This document shows, piece by piece, positions 35,701 to 43,329 of a DNA stretch of 64,000 nucleotides (its first letter is position 1; every line of letters starts with the position of its first letter). The DNA lies in assembly GCF_042853465.1 (NCBI RefSeq), contig NZ_AP031497.1:744001-808000 (forward strand), in the 5' to 3' direction. The DNA comes from Simiduia litorea. GTDB taxonomy: Bacteria > Pseudomonadota > Gammaproteobacteria > Pseudomonadales > Cellvibrionaceae. The notes below the pieces were generated by a model, which did not search any database, had not been told where the DNA came from, and saw only the letters and a program-made list of their open reading frames with translations. A program made the translations under genes and the position numbers.

Positions 35701-38312
35701 GGTTGGTTGTTGCGTGCAATGTTGCGATTGTCGAAGGATAAAACGGCTGGCTTAATTCGCGCGATTAAACCAGGAAAGTGTATAAGCGTTATATCCGATA
35801 ATTGCCTAACGGGGTTGGCGCGGCGATTGTAGGTAATTGTTTTTGCACCGGTAATTAAATACTTGTCGCTATTATCGTCAAACGCCGAAAATTCACTTGG
35901 CCAACCTGCATCAGGTTTATGTACGGCTAGTTCATATTGAAATAATCGCGCTTCGCCGGCATAGCTTGTTAACTTCAACAAATTTTTTGCTTTGTCGTAC
36001 ACGCTCATGGATGAAGCACTTGTGCTGGCGGGTCGAAAGCTCTGCAAGATATCGCGTATGCCTCTATTTAATGCCCATGCTTTGAAGCCTCGCCAATAGC
36101 GCTGTTTGGCGCTCAGTGGTGCTCGTTGCATGACGTCAAGCTGGCCACTGATAGGCGCAACAATGAGGGCGGCTTGTTCAAACTCGGATTCGCTAGCGCG
36201 GCGTGTGGTGAGCTGGTGCCACATTGTGGGGTTGTATAAGCGAAGGTAGCTATTGGGTTTATTGCCGTCGCGCTCGCAATTGACTTCAGACACTCTGTTT
36301 TGCGTACTGCCGTTTCCGGCACCGGCGTAAAAATCGCTGAGCGCTTTGTCTTTGAATTTTAGTGTTAGTTCTGCAACGAACGCTTTCTCGCCTGTTGAAG
36401 TAGCTAAATGGATTTCACCGCTTAGCCGTTCATTGACTTCAATTTTAGTGGGGGTAAGCGTTTCGTGAATGTTGGTTTCGCGCCAAAGAGGTCTTTGTGT
36501 GGCGATGGGCTCTAGGTTTACGCAGGCTATGTTGTTGTGCAGATAGCCCCATTGCGCGCATAACATTTCGCTGGCGCGGAGGGCTAAAGCACTGATGGTC
36601 AATGCTGGATTAATGCCGAGCGCGCTCGGCATAATAGCGCCATCTAATACCACCAGCCCGTCGTGTATACCGCCCACGGCATCAGCATTAAAAACTTCAC
36701 CGAGATGATTTACCACGCCCTGCTCGATGCTATCGGCCATGGCGCAACCCCCCAATGGGTGCACGGTGAGTAGCGGGCCTTTTGGTGCACCGTAGAGTTC
36801 GCTTAATTCCCTAGGCAGAGCTGACCAAGCTGGATTGCTGAGAAGGTTACCTTGAATCGAATTGTCAGCAAGCTTTTTAAGTGTATTAATTTGATGAGTA
36901 AAAAGTGGTTTTTCTTTAACGCTTGGCCAGTGTACTTGTAACTCGCCTTCGGCAAATAATTTGTCTTTGGGTGATCTGAGTTCGAGTTGGCCATCGGCAT
37001 CATCATCACCCATGATGGCGTACAGGGATGTGTGATTTAAATCATGTCGATTGAGCGAAAAGGGATCGTCCACGACTGGCCCGCTGGTGTGGTCTTTTTT
37101 ATCCCAAAGTCCCAGCGCGTGCAGTCCATTACTGGAGGTGTAAAGTTCAGAAAATAATTGCGACAGTGAGTTCGGTACCGCCATCTCTTCAATGAGTACG
37201 CCGGAGGACTTACGCAAATCTAAAATGCCCGTAATGGTAGGTCCAACCTGTCTCTCACTTGGCTTCAATTCTGGCCAGGCGATAGCTTGGGCCAGTAAGT
37301 TTTGTTTAAAGCCCACAGCGATAGCATCGCCATTACCGGAAAACCCTTGACCGAGCTGCTCGGAAAACTGTAATCGCTCGGTGGCCGAGCGCATGAGTAT
37401 TTCTGTCGAGCCGAGGCTACCGGCGGCGAGAATCACTTGCTTTGCTCGCAAGTGAGTTACCTCTGCTTGACCTTGGCGTAACTTATCGTTGGTTAGGTGG
37501 CAGTGCACTCGCCAGCCAGTGCCGGATTTTGCGTCTGGCTCTAATTTATTGACGCTGACGCCGGCATAGATTTCAACGCCCTTGTGTTTGGCTTGGGCTA
37601 AGAGGTTTAGGTCTAGTGAATTTTTCGCCCCTTGATTACAACCGGTAACACAGTCGCCACAGTGGTTGCAGGCAGACATCTCAATGCCCGCTTGGTTTGG
37701 CCCATTTTGCATGGCCGTGGTGACTGGCGCCTCTGAGCAATTGGCAGGTGCTAAGGCTTGTAAGCTGCGGTATTTTTCAGGAATTTTCCCGCTTGCACTG
37801 ATACTGTTGGCGATAGCGCTGTCGCTGCTACTGGCCGCGCCCACGAGCGCTCTGGCCTTAACAAAATCTAATGGCGTGCCATTGTGCAATGCTTTTGGCC
37901 AGCGCTGATCAAATACGTCGGGTAGTGGTGCTGCCATGATGCCGGCGTTGATCAGTGAGCCGCCACCGATGCCATTGCCGGTAAGTACATTGATATCGCC
38001 ATTGATGCGTAAATCGAATAAGCCATGGCTTTGGCCGAAGCGATTGGCGCCTGCGAGACCGCGAACATGGGCCGGTAGTTCGGCGAGATCTTTAGGAAAC
38101 ATACCAGTGAGGTATTCATCGCCGCGCTCGAGCAAGCCGATGCGCAGTGGTCGGCCGTTGTGCTGACGGCCGGCGAAGGTGTTGGCGGCAATGGCACCGC
38201 CGTAGCCGCTACCGACAATGAGGATGTCAAAACTAAGGGCTTGTTCTTGCCCTTGCGCCTGCTCTATGAAATTTTCAAATCGTTCTGAGATCCACTGACT
38301 AGCGCGGGGCAT
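32709..38312 (-). CDS. GMC oxidoreductase / alpha-beta hydrolase / PhoD-like phosphatase fusion
   Basis: An 1867-residue cytoplasmic protein with three enzyme parts. Residues 1 to about 600 are a cholesterol-oxidase-like GMC flavoprotein: FAD motif 'GSGYGGA' (34-40), 'NGIGGGSL' (113-120), a CX2CX2CX3C set (C215, C218, C221, C225) and C-terminal 'HPLGGC'. Residues about 930-1310 are an alpha/beta hydrolase: 'LHGYSASS' (967-974), nucleophile elbow 'AHCMGS' with Cys1047 where Ser is usual, and His1273 in 'FGHQD'. Residues about 1490-1867 are a PhoD-like metallophosphatase: 'LLGDQVYVD' (1532-1540), 'PDDHE' (1581-1585), 'SGDEH' (1745-1749). GMC-hydrolase fusions are known; the third domain makes this one unusual. 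A hybrid kinase and a binding protein lie just upstream in the same direction. Substrate is unknown; a sterol- or lipid-like ester is a guess. Confidence 0.85.
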   Translation of the reverse strand: MPRASQWISERFENFIEQAQGQEQALSFDILIVGSGYGGAIAANTFAGRQHNGRPLRIGLLERGDEYLTGMFPKDLAELPAHVRGLAGANRFGQSHGLFDLRINGDINVLTGNGIGGGSLINAGIMAAPLPDVFDQRWPKALHNGTPLDFVKARALVGAASSSDSAIANSISASGKIPEKYRSLQALAPANCSEAPVTTAMQNGPNQAGIEMSACNHCGDCVTGCNQGAKNSLDLNLLAQAKHKGVEIYAGVSVNKLEPDAKSGTGWRVHCHLTNDKLRQGQAEVTHLRAKQVILAAGSLGSTEILMRSATERLQFSEQLGQGFSGNGDAIAVGFKQNLLAQAIAWPELKPSERQVGPTITGILDLRKSSGVLIEEMAVPNSLSQLFSELYTSSNGLHALGLWDKKDHTSGPVVDDPFSLNRHDLNHTSLYAIMGDDDADGQLELRSPKDKLFAEGELQVHWPSVKEKPLFTHQINTLKKLADNSIQGNLLSNPAWSALPRELSELYGAPKGPLLTVHPLGGCAMADSIEQGVVNHLGEVFNADAVGGIHDGLVVLDGAIMPSALGINPALTISALALRASEMLCAQWGYLHNNIACVNLEPIATQRPLWRETNIHETLTPTKIEVNERLSGEIHLATSTGEKAFVAELTLKFKDKALSDFYAGAGNGSTQNRVSEVNCERDGNKPNSYLRLYNPTMWHQLTTRRASESEFEQAALIVAPISGQLDVMQRAPLSAKQRYWRGFKAWALNRGIRDILQSFRPASTSASSMSVYDKAKNLLKLTSYAGEARLFQYELAVHKPDAGWPSEFSAFDDNSDKYLITGAKTITYNRRANPVRQLSDITLIHFPGLIARIKPAVLSFDNRNIARNNQPLVSITQHQNLVQAFADLCSFYAYFARLMISTHLLTFRLPDASSEKQPQRFAGKIKGLPAPEMTELTVATLDNGLPINIRLTRYRNTASDEPPLIMLHGYSASSTTWAHPAIANCAASYFHKRKRDIWLVDLRTSCGFLSAMLPWRFEDVAFQDIPLALSHILHTTQKTQCDIIAHCMGSAMLSMAILTSPEPGAPYFKERKQLPSRIRNLVLTQVGPRVSFSPMNMTRGYLLKNLRHLMGNLPFSFKPKDVPSTLESLLDRALQVLPYPEQEFSRENPIISWKRIQWSATRRRIDALYGQAFSLDNVSDKLLEHIDDIFGPLSMGTLSQTIHFAFQEQITNFEGENVYAVPENFRSRWLCNTLSLHGAKSGLADVGTAALLELAMTHAKGEYQNHIFPNFGHQDLLIGNGCADVFKRIEQFFDKSSGSIATRKETKTITTPPKNYTFSLPSLGPVLGPAVNGHLPIMLGTQLSESRPDWVLFVEVDATGEPLSPFDRALNDKTLNQHFHLLSTKGMRHQWLKLTLEGRASETRDSIWQSFFIYDHQCTTQALPLSAPHPNNLMDLLVAQHSPYQIITAQHLNKLLTDEQFIAAYNSAIGQPNQLRQCGQISQRPMSSDTFSFVVAACQFPATLTDQQPAFTSYKRLAKRLAQSHPPQLMLLLGDQVYVDPTAGVLDPQSYHHRYVEPYQTWLGQPDVRQVLRQLPTYMMPDDHEIANDWDLEAGRQRNFVHVKPGRESYLRFQRHSVFLPQRWHFQQSQQLAALPLWQTAEHNNIYFFFADARTERSGRSTLNASAEIMSTEQYRALTDWLKATPSDAAKVISTGSIFLPRRLRSTTGLGASALSDAWDGYPMQQRALLTLIAEQQISNLLFVSGDEHISCHAQIEIQHPQGPHVIHSIHSSGLYSPIPFVNTKPEEFAEDDNLTLQTSAGEIPIRVNSNFYPGDGFAEIRFECVDNRWQLHCDFNRSQGKIPLSVSFSCPLSQASKQGDSCQLNV

Positions 38313-38338
38313 GAGTTCTTCCTTGGTAAATCGTTGTG

Positions 38339-40087
38339 TTATTCCGTGACAGCGAGATTACAGGCAACCGCGATAGCGTCTTCGAGTACCGGTGCGGCAA
38401 CAGGTTTATGCAGTAGTTTTATACCGGCCTCATTCGCCTCGCGTAAACGGTCTGGCGCGGTATCTCCGCTGATCAAAATGGCCGGTAATTTTGGATAGAT
38501 GGCGCGTAGGTTGCGAACCGTTTCGATGCCGTTATCTTCTCCGCGTAAACGAAAATCTGCCAATAGAATGTCGGGCTTTTCTGTGAGTGCGGCTTTGAGG
38601 GCAGACGCCGTACTGTCGGCGATATCCACTGTCGCGCCAAACGTTTCTAGCAGTGCCTGCATGCCCAAACCCACTTCCATTTCGTCATCGACGACGAGAA
38701 TGCGCAGATTATCCCAAGAGCTGATGACCTTTGGCTTTAGCTGTGGAACTTGTGGCGCGGCCGCGCTTATAGGCAGGGTTAACGATACCCGCGTGCCGTC
38801 GTTTGGTACCGAGTAGAGCGAAAACTGAATATTGAGGAGTTTCACTAAGCGTTTGACGATAGCCAAGCCTAGGCCAAGCCCTTTGCGTCTATCGCGCTCT
38901 GGATTTTCCAGTTGGTAAAATTCCTCAAATACCCGCTGCTGCTCTGCTTTTGGAATGCCGCGTCCTGAGTCGACCACCGACACGGTGACGACTTCTTCTT
39001 CAGCATTGATTGAGAGCATAATTTTGCCCTCTTTGGTGTACTTAATGGCGTTTGATAATAGGTTGCGCAGAATTCTTTCGAACAAAATTTCATCGGTGTC
39101 GACAAATACATCGACGTAACAATCGAGCCAAATACTTAAACCCTTTTCTTCGGCTGCTGGGCTAAATTCTATTTGTAAGCGCTCGGCCATATCGAGCAAG
39201 TTAAAGGTTTGGCGGTTGGTCGTCACCACTCCCGCGTCTAATTTCGAGATGTCGAGCAGTGAGTCGAGTTGCGACGCTAAGGCGCCAAGCGCAGTTTCCA
39301 TGTGGCCGACAATATCGCGAGCTTCGTCGTCGAGTGGGCGCTTACTGAGTGCCGTACCGAAAAGTGACAGTGCGTGAATGGGCTGCCGTAAATCGTGCGA
39401 GGCCGACGCGAGAAATCGCGTTTTGGCGGAGGAGGCCGACTCGGCTTGTTCTAACACGCTTTGCAGCTGCACGTTAACCGCTGATTGAGCGAGGCGCTCG
39501 CGATAAGAGCGTTCGAAAATAGAAAAACCATTGCCGGCAAGTTTGATCAGTAGTGGTAGGTAGCAAATGATGAGTAATGCACCGGAAATTGACGGCCAGT
39601 CGTACACGGGCTGCCAACCATGCATACCCCAAACCACAGCAGCTAATCCAAGCGTCGGCAAGGTGTAGGCCAGAATAATGGGTTTGTAACCGGCCGTGGT
39701 TGCCACGGTAATAGAGCTGGTGCCCATCAATATCATGGTGACGACGGCGCGTTCTAGCTCGGAAAAATAGTTAAAAGCGAGCAGTGGCATGCCGTGCACC
39801 ACTCCATTGCAAACCGATACCCAGGTTGCGAGGTGAAGTTTTTTCTGGTCGCTAAGAGAAGGATAAGACGGTAGGCGCATAAACACCTGAGTACGAACCA
39901 CCAATAGCAGCATGGCGAGGGCTATCCAGCCACCCCAAATCCATTGCGGCAAGCTGTCAGCCGCAAACGTAGCAATCATACAAAGTGCAATGGCTAGGGG
40001 GACGAGCGTGAGTCTGCCCTGTTGGGCCAGCATCCGAATCAGTTCGGCCTCAATATTTTGCCCATCTGGGGAGCTAGATCTATCCAT
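38339..40087 (-). CDS. Hybrid histidine kinase with receiver domain
   Basis: A 582-residue protein with an N-terminal membrane part of about five to six spans (residues about 25-200), a HisKA domain with H231 ('SASHDLRQPIHAL'), a HATPase domain ('NLLSNAIKYT', 'DSGRGIP', 'GLGLGLAIVKRL') and a C-terminal receiver with phospho-acceptor D511 ('LLADFRL') and 'ISGDTAP'. No output domain is fused. It starts 92 bases after the orphan binding protein gene and ends 26 bases before the GMC fusion gene; all three read leftwards, so they may form one unit. Confidence 0.88.
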   Translation of the reverse strand: MDRSSSPDGQNIEAELIRMLAQQGRLTLVPLAIALCMIATFAADSLPQWIWGGWIALAMLLLVVRTQVFMRLPSYPSLSDQKKLHLATWVSVCNGVVHGMPLLAFNYFSELERAVVTMILMGTSSITVATTAGYKPIILAYTLPTLGLAAVVWGMHGWQPVYDWPSISGALLIICYLPLLIKLAGNGFSIFERSYRERLAQSAVNVQLQSVLEQAESASSAKTRFLASASHDLRQPIHALSLFGTALSKRPLDDEARDIVGHMETALGALASQLDSLLDISKLDAGVVTTNRQTFNLLDMAERLQIEFSPAAEEKGLSIWLDCYVDVFVDTDEILFERILRNLLSNAIKYTKEGKIMLSINAEEEVVTVSVVDSGRGIPKAEQQRVFEEFYQLENPERDRRKGLGLGLAIVKRLVKLLNIQFSLYSVPNDGTRVSLTLPISAAAPQVPQLKPKVISSWDNLRILVVDDEMEVGLGMQALLETFGATVDIADSTASALKAALTEKPDILLADFRLRGEDNGIETVRNLRAIYPKLPAILISGDTAPDRLREANEAGIKLLHKPVAAPVLEDAIAVACNLAVTE

Positions 40088-40179
40088 GTATAGCTACTTG
40101 CGCGTGAAATCAAAGGTTGCGCCTATCATAGCGCTTAGGGGGTTGAGCTTAAACTAATAAAAGGGTGGGTAAAAGTCGA

Positions 40180-40974
40180 TTAGAGGTGGCTAGGCTGGGG
40201 TAGATAGCGCTCAATATAGGCACGCTCTAGGGCGTTTATGCTGCCGTCTCGTTGCATGTTTGCAATTGCTTGAGCCCAGCGTTCAATGAGAGGCGTTGGG
40301 TAGTTGCTGGTTTTTGAGAAGGCTAGGTACACCGGGTGTTGGTCGGCAACAGGCATCAAGGGTGCGACATCTAAGCCAGTGGTTTGTTGATAATAGAGTG
40401 CTGATAACTGAGGCAATACACTGTAATCCGCTCTTCTTGCAGCAATCATACGGGTTATGGACAGGAAATTATTGGTCAGTTGCGGTTTGATGAGCCCTTT
40501 GTCTACGAGTTGGTCGAACACGGGGCCAATGCTCGCGCCTCTGAGTTGTACAAAATTTGCGCCGTATAAATCAGAGATTTTGCCGGTGTAGTTAGCGCTG
40601 AGGTCACTCCGACTTACCACCACAAATTTAAACAGGTGCAAGGGGGTCGCAGGAAATGTGAGCTGTTGTTCTCGCTCAGGTTTGTATTGCGTGGGAATAA
40701 TGGCGTCGGCGTCGCCGAATTGAATTTGCGTCATCGCCCTTTGCCATGGGGTTAGGCTAAATGCAACCGGCAGATGCGTACGTCGGCTGGCCTCGACAAT
40801 GATGTCAACCATCAGGCCGTGAACCTCACCTTCCTTTTCAAAAATAAACGGCGGAAGCTCGACCGCAACAATATTAAGCGTAGGTAGTGGGCTGTCGGCG
40901 AGGATGCTTGGGGTGAATAAGAAAAATACGCTTAGGCTGAGTATCCAGCGAGGCAAACGGCCAATAAGGTTCAT
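40180..40974 (-). CDS. Orphan periplasmic solute-binding protein (SBP_bac_3 type)
   Basis: A 264-residue protein started at the ATG at 40974, which puts a signal peptide first ('LSLSVFFLFTPSILA'); a longer frame begins 20 codons earlier but would bury it. The type-3 binding fold is shown by 'VAVELPPFIFEKEGEVHGLMVDII', 'LTPWQRAM' and 'ADYSVLPQLSALYY'. No transporter genes are attached. It precedes the hybrid kinase gene by 92 bases, so it may deliver a signal to that kinase rather than feed a transporter. Confidence 0.8.
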   Translation of the reverse strand: MNLIGRLPRWILSLSVFFLFTPSILADSPLPTLNIVAVELPPFIFEKEGEVHGLMVDIIVEASRRTHLPVAFSLTPWQRAMTQIQFGDADAIIPTQYKPEREQQLTFPATPLHLFKFVVVSRSDLSANYTGKISDLYGANFVQLRGASIGPVFDQLVDKGLIKPQLTNNFLSITRMIAARRADYSVLPQLSALYYQQTTGLDVAPLMPVADQHPVYLAFSKTSNYPTPLIERWAQAIANMQRDGSINALERAYIERYLPQPSHL

Positions 40975-41117
40975 GTATCGCGTGCGATGATGTTCGCCCT
41001 CGAAAGGCTCAGATGGAGTTTTCCATCTTAACAAATCGCTGTTTAGCCGGCAAAATTTAATTGCATTGCCCTATGATGACTCCTGCTATTGATCGATACG
41101 TCAAATAGTCGATGCCA

Positions 41118-41465
41118 TTAGGCGGTTGTGTGCAGCCAATAAAAACCGATCACTAAAGAAAAAAGCAGCCAAGATAACAGCAATAAAACCCAGGGTAAAC
41201 GACCTGATTCTGGTGTAACTCGGGGGATGTTTTCTACGTCAAGCGCGCTGAGCTCGGGACCTTGCTTAGCTTTCTTGAGCGCCTTATCTAGTTCTCTGGC
41301 TTTTGCTTTTTGCTGTTTTTTATAGAGATCAATGCCTTTTTCTATACCTTGAGCGATGAGTTTAGATTGCTCTTTGGTCTGCCCTGGCCGTTGAATCCCT
41401 TTGGCCACCGCCTGCGCTTCAAGGCTGGTTTTTTCAGAAATGTTAGTATGCTTTTGCTTTGCCAC
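41118..41465 (-). CDS. DUF2956 family membrane-tail protein
   Basis: A 115-residue protein with the DUF2956 signature 'GIQRPGQTKEQSKLIAQGIEKGIDLYKKQQKAKARELDK' in pieces across residues 25-65, followed by one C-terminal transmembrane span ('WVLLLLSWLLFSLVIGFYWL'). The GTG at 41465 gives 'MAKQKH', the usual family start; an in-frame TTG lies five codons upstream. Function unknown; probably tail-anchored in the inner membrane. Confidence 0.8.
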   Translation of the reverse strand: MAKQKHTNISEKTSLEAQAVAKGIQRPGQTKEQSKLIAQGIEKGIDLYKKQQKAKARELDKALKKAKQGPELSALDVENIPRVTPESGRLPWVLLLLSWLLFSLVIGFYWLHTTA

Positions 41466-41559
41466 AGAGTTGCCTGCCAAGTTTTTAATGTGATATCTAT
41501 GTTTCGAATGACGGTGCCGTTTAGCACTGTCGTTGCACAGAAGCGCGGTAGCCTTGGTG

Positions 41560-41588
41560 GCAAAGGCAGAGGTTTGCTCTGCCTTTGC
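41560..41588. terminator. Strong hairpin after the ABC exporter genes
   Basis: A perfect 12-pair stem GCAAAGGCAGAG/CTCTGCCTTTGC with a five-base loop lies six bases past the stop of the permease gene. It lacks a T-run, so it may be a Rho-assisted end or an mRNA-stabilising hairpin. Confidence 0.5.
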
Positions 41589-41594
41589 GCTGGA

Positions 41595-42356
41595 TTACTC
41601 TCGCAGCCGGTACCCTGTTTTAAAAATCCATGCAATATAGATTAAGCAGGCGAACATGAATAGCGATGTCATGCCGACGCTTACGGCTAGGTGCACATCG
41701 GCGACGCCGTAGAAACTCCAGCGAAAGCCACTGATTAAATAGACGATGGGGTTAAACAGTGTAACGGTTTGCCAAAAGGGTGGCAGCATATTAATAGAAT
41801 AAAATGCCCCGCCTAAAAAAGTCAGTGGTGTAATCACTAATAACGGAACCACTTGTAATTGCTGAAAATTCTTTGCCCATATGCCAAGAATGAAACCAAA
41901 TAGGCTAAAGGTTACTGCTGTTAAGACTAGAAAGCAGAACATCCAAAACGGGTGCTCAATGTTGTAGTCCACAAAAAATCGCGCCGTGATCATAATAAGC
42001 AGGCCGAGAACGATGGATTTTGTCGCGGCAGCGCCAACATAGCCGGCAACAATTTCGACGTAGGAGACAGGTGCGGAAAGCACCTCGTAAATGGTGCCCG
42101 AAAATTTTGGAAAGAAAATACCAAATGCGGCGTTAGAGATACTCTCTCCGAGCAGCGCCAGCATTAATAAACCCGGTATAATAAATGCACCGTAACTAAT
42201 GCCGTCGATATCACCCATGCGTGAACCAATGGCCGCACCAAAGACGATGAAATACAAAGAAGTGGAAATGACTGGTGATGCAATACTCTGCATTAGTGTG
42301 CGCAGCGTGCGTGCAATCTCAAAGGTATAGATGGCCTTTATGGCATAGAAATTCAT
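41595..42356 (-). CDS. ABC-2 exporter permease (YadH-like)
   Basis: A 253-residue ABC-2 type permease with six spans, resembling YadH: 'TLMQSIASPVISTSLYFIVFGAAIGSR' in pieces near the N-terminus, and 'PLLVITPLTFLGGAFYSINMLPPFWQ' near residue 180. It exports an unknown substrate with the ATPase encoded immediately upstream; its ATG overlaps that gene's TGA (ATGA). Confidence 0.87.
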   Translation of the reverse strand: MNFYAIKAIYTFEIARTLRTLMQSIASPVISTSLYFIVFGAAIGSRMGDIDGISYGAFIIPGLLMLALLGESISNAAFGIFFPKFSGTIYEVLSAPVSYVEIVAGYVGAAATKSIVLGLLIMITARFFVDYNIEHPFWMFCFLVLTAVTFSLFGFILGIWAKNFQQLQVVPLLVITPLTFLGGAFYSINMLPPFWQTVTLFNPIVYLISGFRWSFYGVADVHLAVSVGMTSLFMFACLIYIAWIFKTGYRLRE

Positions 42357-43279
42357 GGCTTCGCCCTCAGTAGATCTACGAAAATATCCTCTAGCGAACT
42401 TTGGCTGGAGCTTAAATCCTTAAAGTCGATGCCGAACGATGCCAGTTGTTTTAATAGTTCGGCAATACCGCTATGTTCAGTTTGTGAATCAAATCGATAG
42501 ACCAGTTCGTTGCCTTCACTGCTTAGCTCTAATGGTAAGGAAACCAGTGCTTGCGGTATTTCGGCCAATGGGCTTTGTAGCTGCAACCTAAGTTCGCGTT
42601 TGCCCAGCTTGTGCATCAGCGCCTGTTTTTCCTCTACCAATAGAATCTCGCCTTTACGAATAATACCGATGCGATCGGCCATCTCTTCTGCTTCTTCGAT
42701 ATAGTGTGTGGTGAGAATAATGGTGGCGCCACGGGCTCGCAGGCCCTTTACCATGGCCCACATATCTTGTCTCAGTTCGACGTCCACGCCGGCGGTGGGC
42801 TCGTCTAAAAATAAGATATCGGGTTCGTGGGATAGTGCCTTGGCAATCATCACGCGCCGTTTCATGCCGCCAGATAATGCCATGATTTTAGCGTCGCGTT
42901 TATCCCAGAGTGACAGTTGACGTAAAATGGATTCTATATACGCGGGGTTGGCAGGTTTGCCAAACAGGCCTCGGCTAAAGCTAACCGTTGCGTACACACT
43001 TTCGAAGGCATCGGTGCTTATTTCTTGTGGTACTAGGCCAATACAGCTTCTGGCCGCGCGAAAATTGGTAACAACATTGTGGCCATTGGCGGTGATTTCG
43101 CCATCGGTTGGGTTGACGATGCCACAAATGGTGCTAATCAATGTTGTTTTACCCGCACCATTGGGGCCGAGTAAGGCAAAAATTTCGCCCTTCTTTATAT
43201 CTAAATTTATATTGTTGAGGGCTTTCAAGCCCGAAGTGTACGTTTTGTTCAACTGTCGAATTGAGATTGCACTGGTCAC
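42353..43279 (-). CDS. ABC exporter ATPase (YadG-like)
   Basis: A 308-residue ABC ATPase: Walker A 'GPNGAGKTT' (38-46), signature 'LSGGMKRR', Walker B 'ILFLDEPTAGVD', and an H-loop 'TTHYIEEAE'. The last 80 residues form the extra C-terminal domain seen in the YadG family. GTG start with AAGGAG upstream. It pairs with the YadH-like permease downstream. Substrate unknown. Confidence 0.9.
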   Translation of the reverse strand: MTSAISIRQLNKTYTSGLKALNNINLDIKKGEIFALLGPNGAGKTTLISTICGIVNPTDGEITANGHNVVTNFRAARSCIGLVPQEISTDAFESVYATVSFSRGLFGKPANPAYIESILRQLSLWDKRDAKIMALSGGMKRRVMIAKALSHEPDILFLDEPTAGVDVELRQDMWAMVKGLRARGATIILTTHYIEEAEEMADRIGIIRKGEILLVEEKQALMHKLGKRELRLQLQSPLAEIPQALVSLPLELSSEGNELVYRFDSQTEHSGIAELLKQLASFGIDFKDLSSSQSSLEDIFVDLLRAKP

Positions 43280-43329
43280 GTCATCTCCTTGAGTGTAGGT
43301 TTAAACATCTTGATTCCCTTTCGCGCTAA

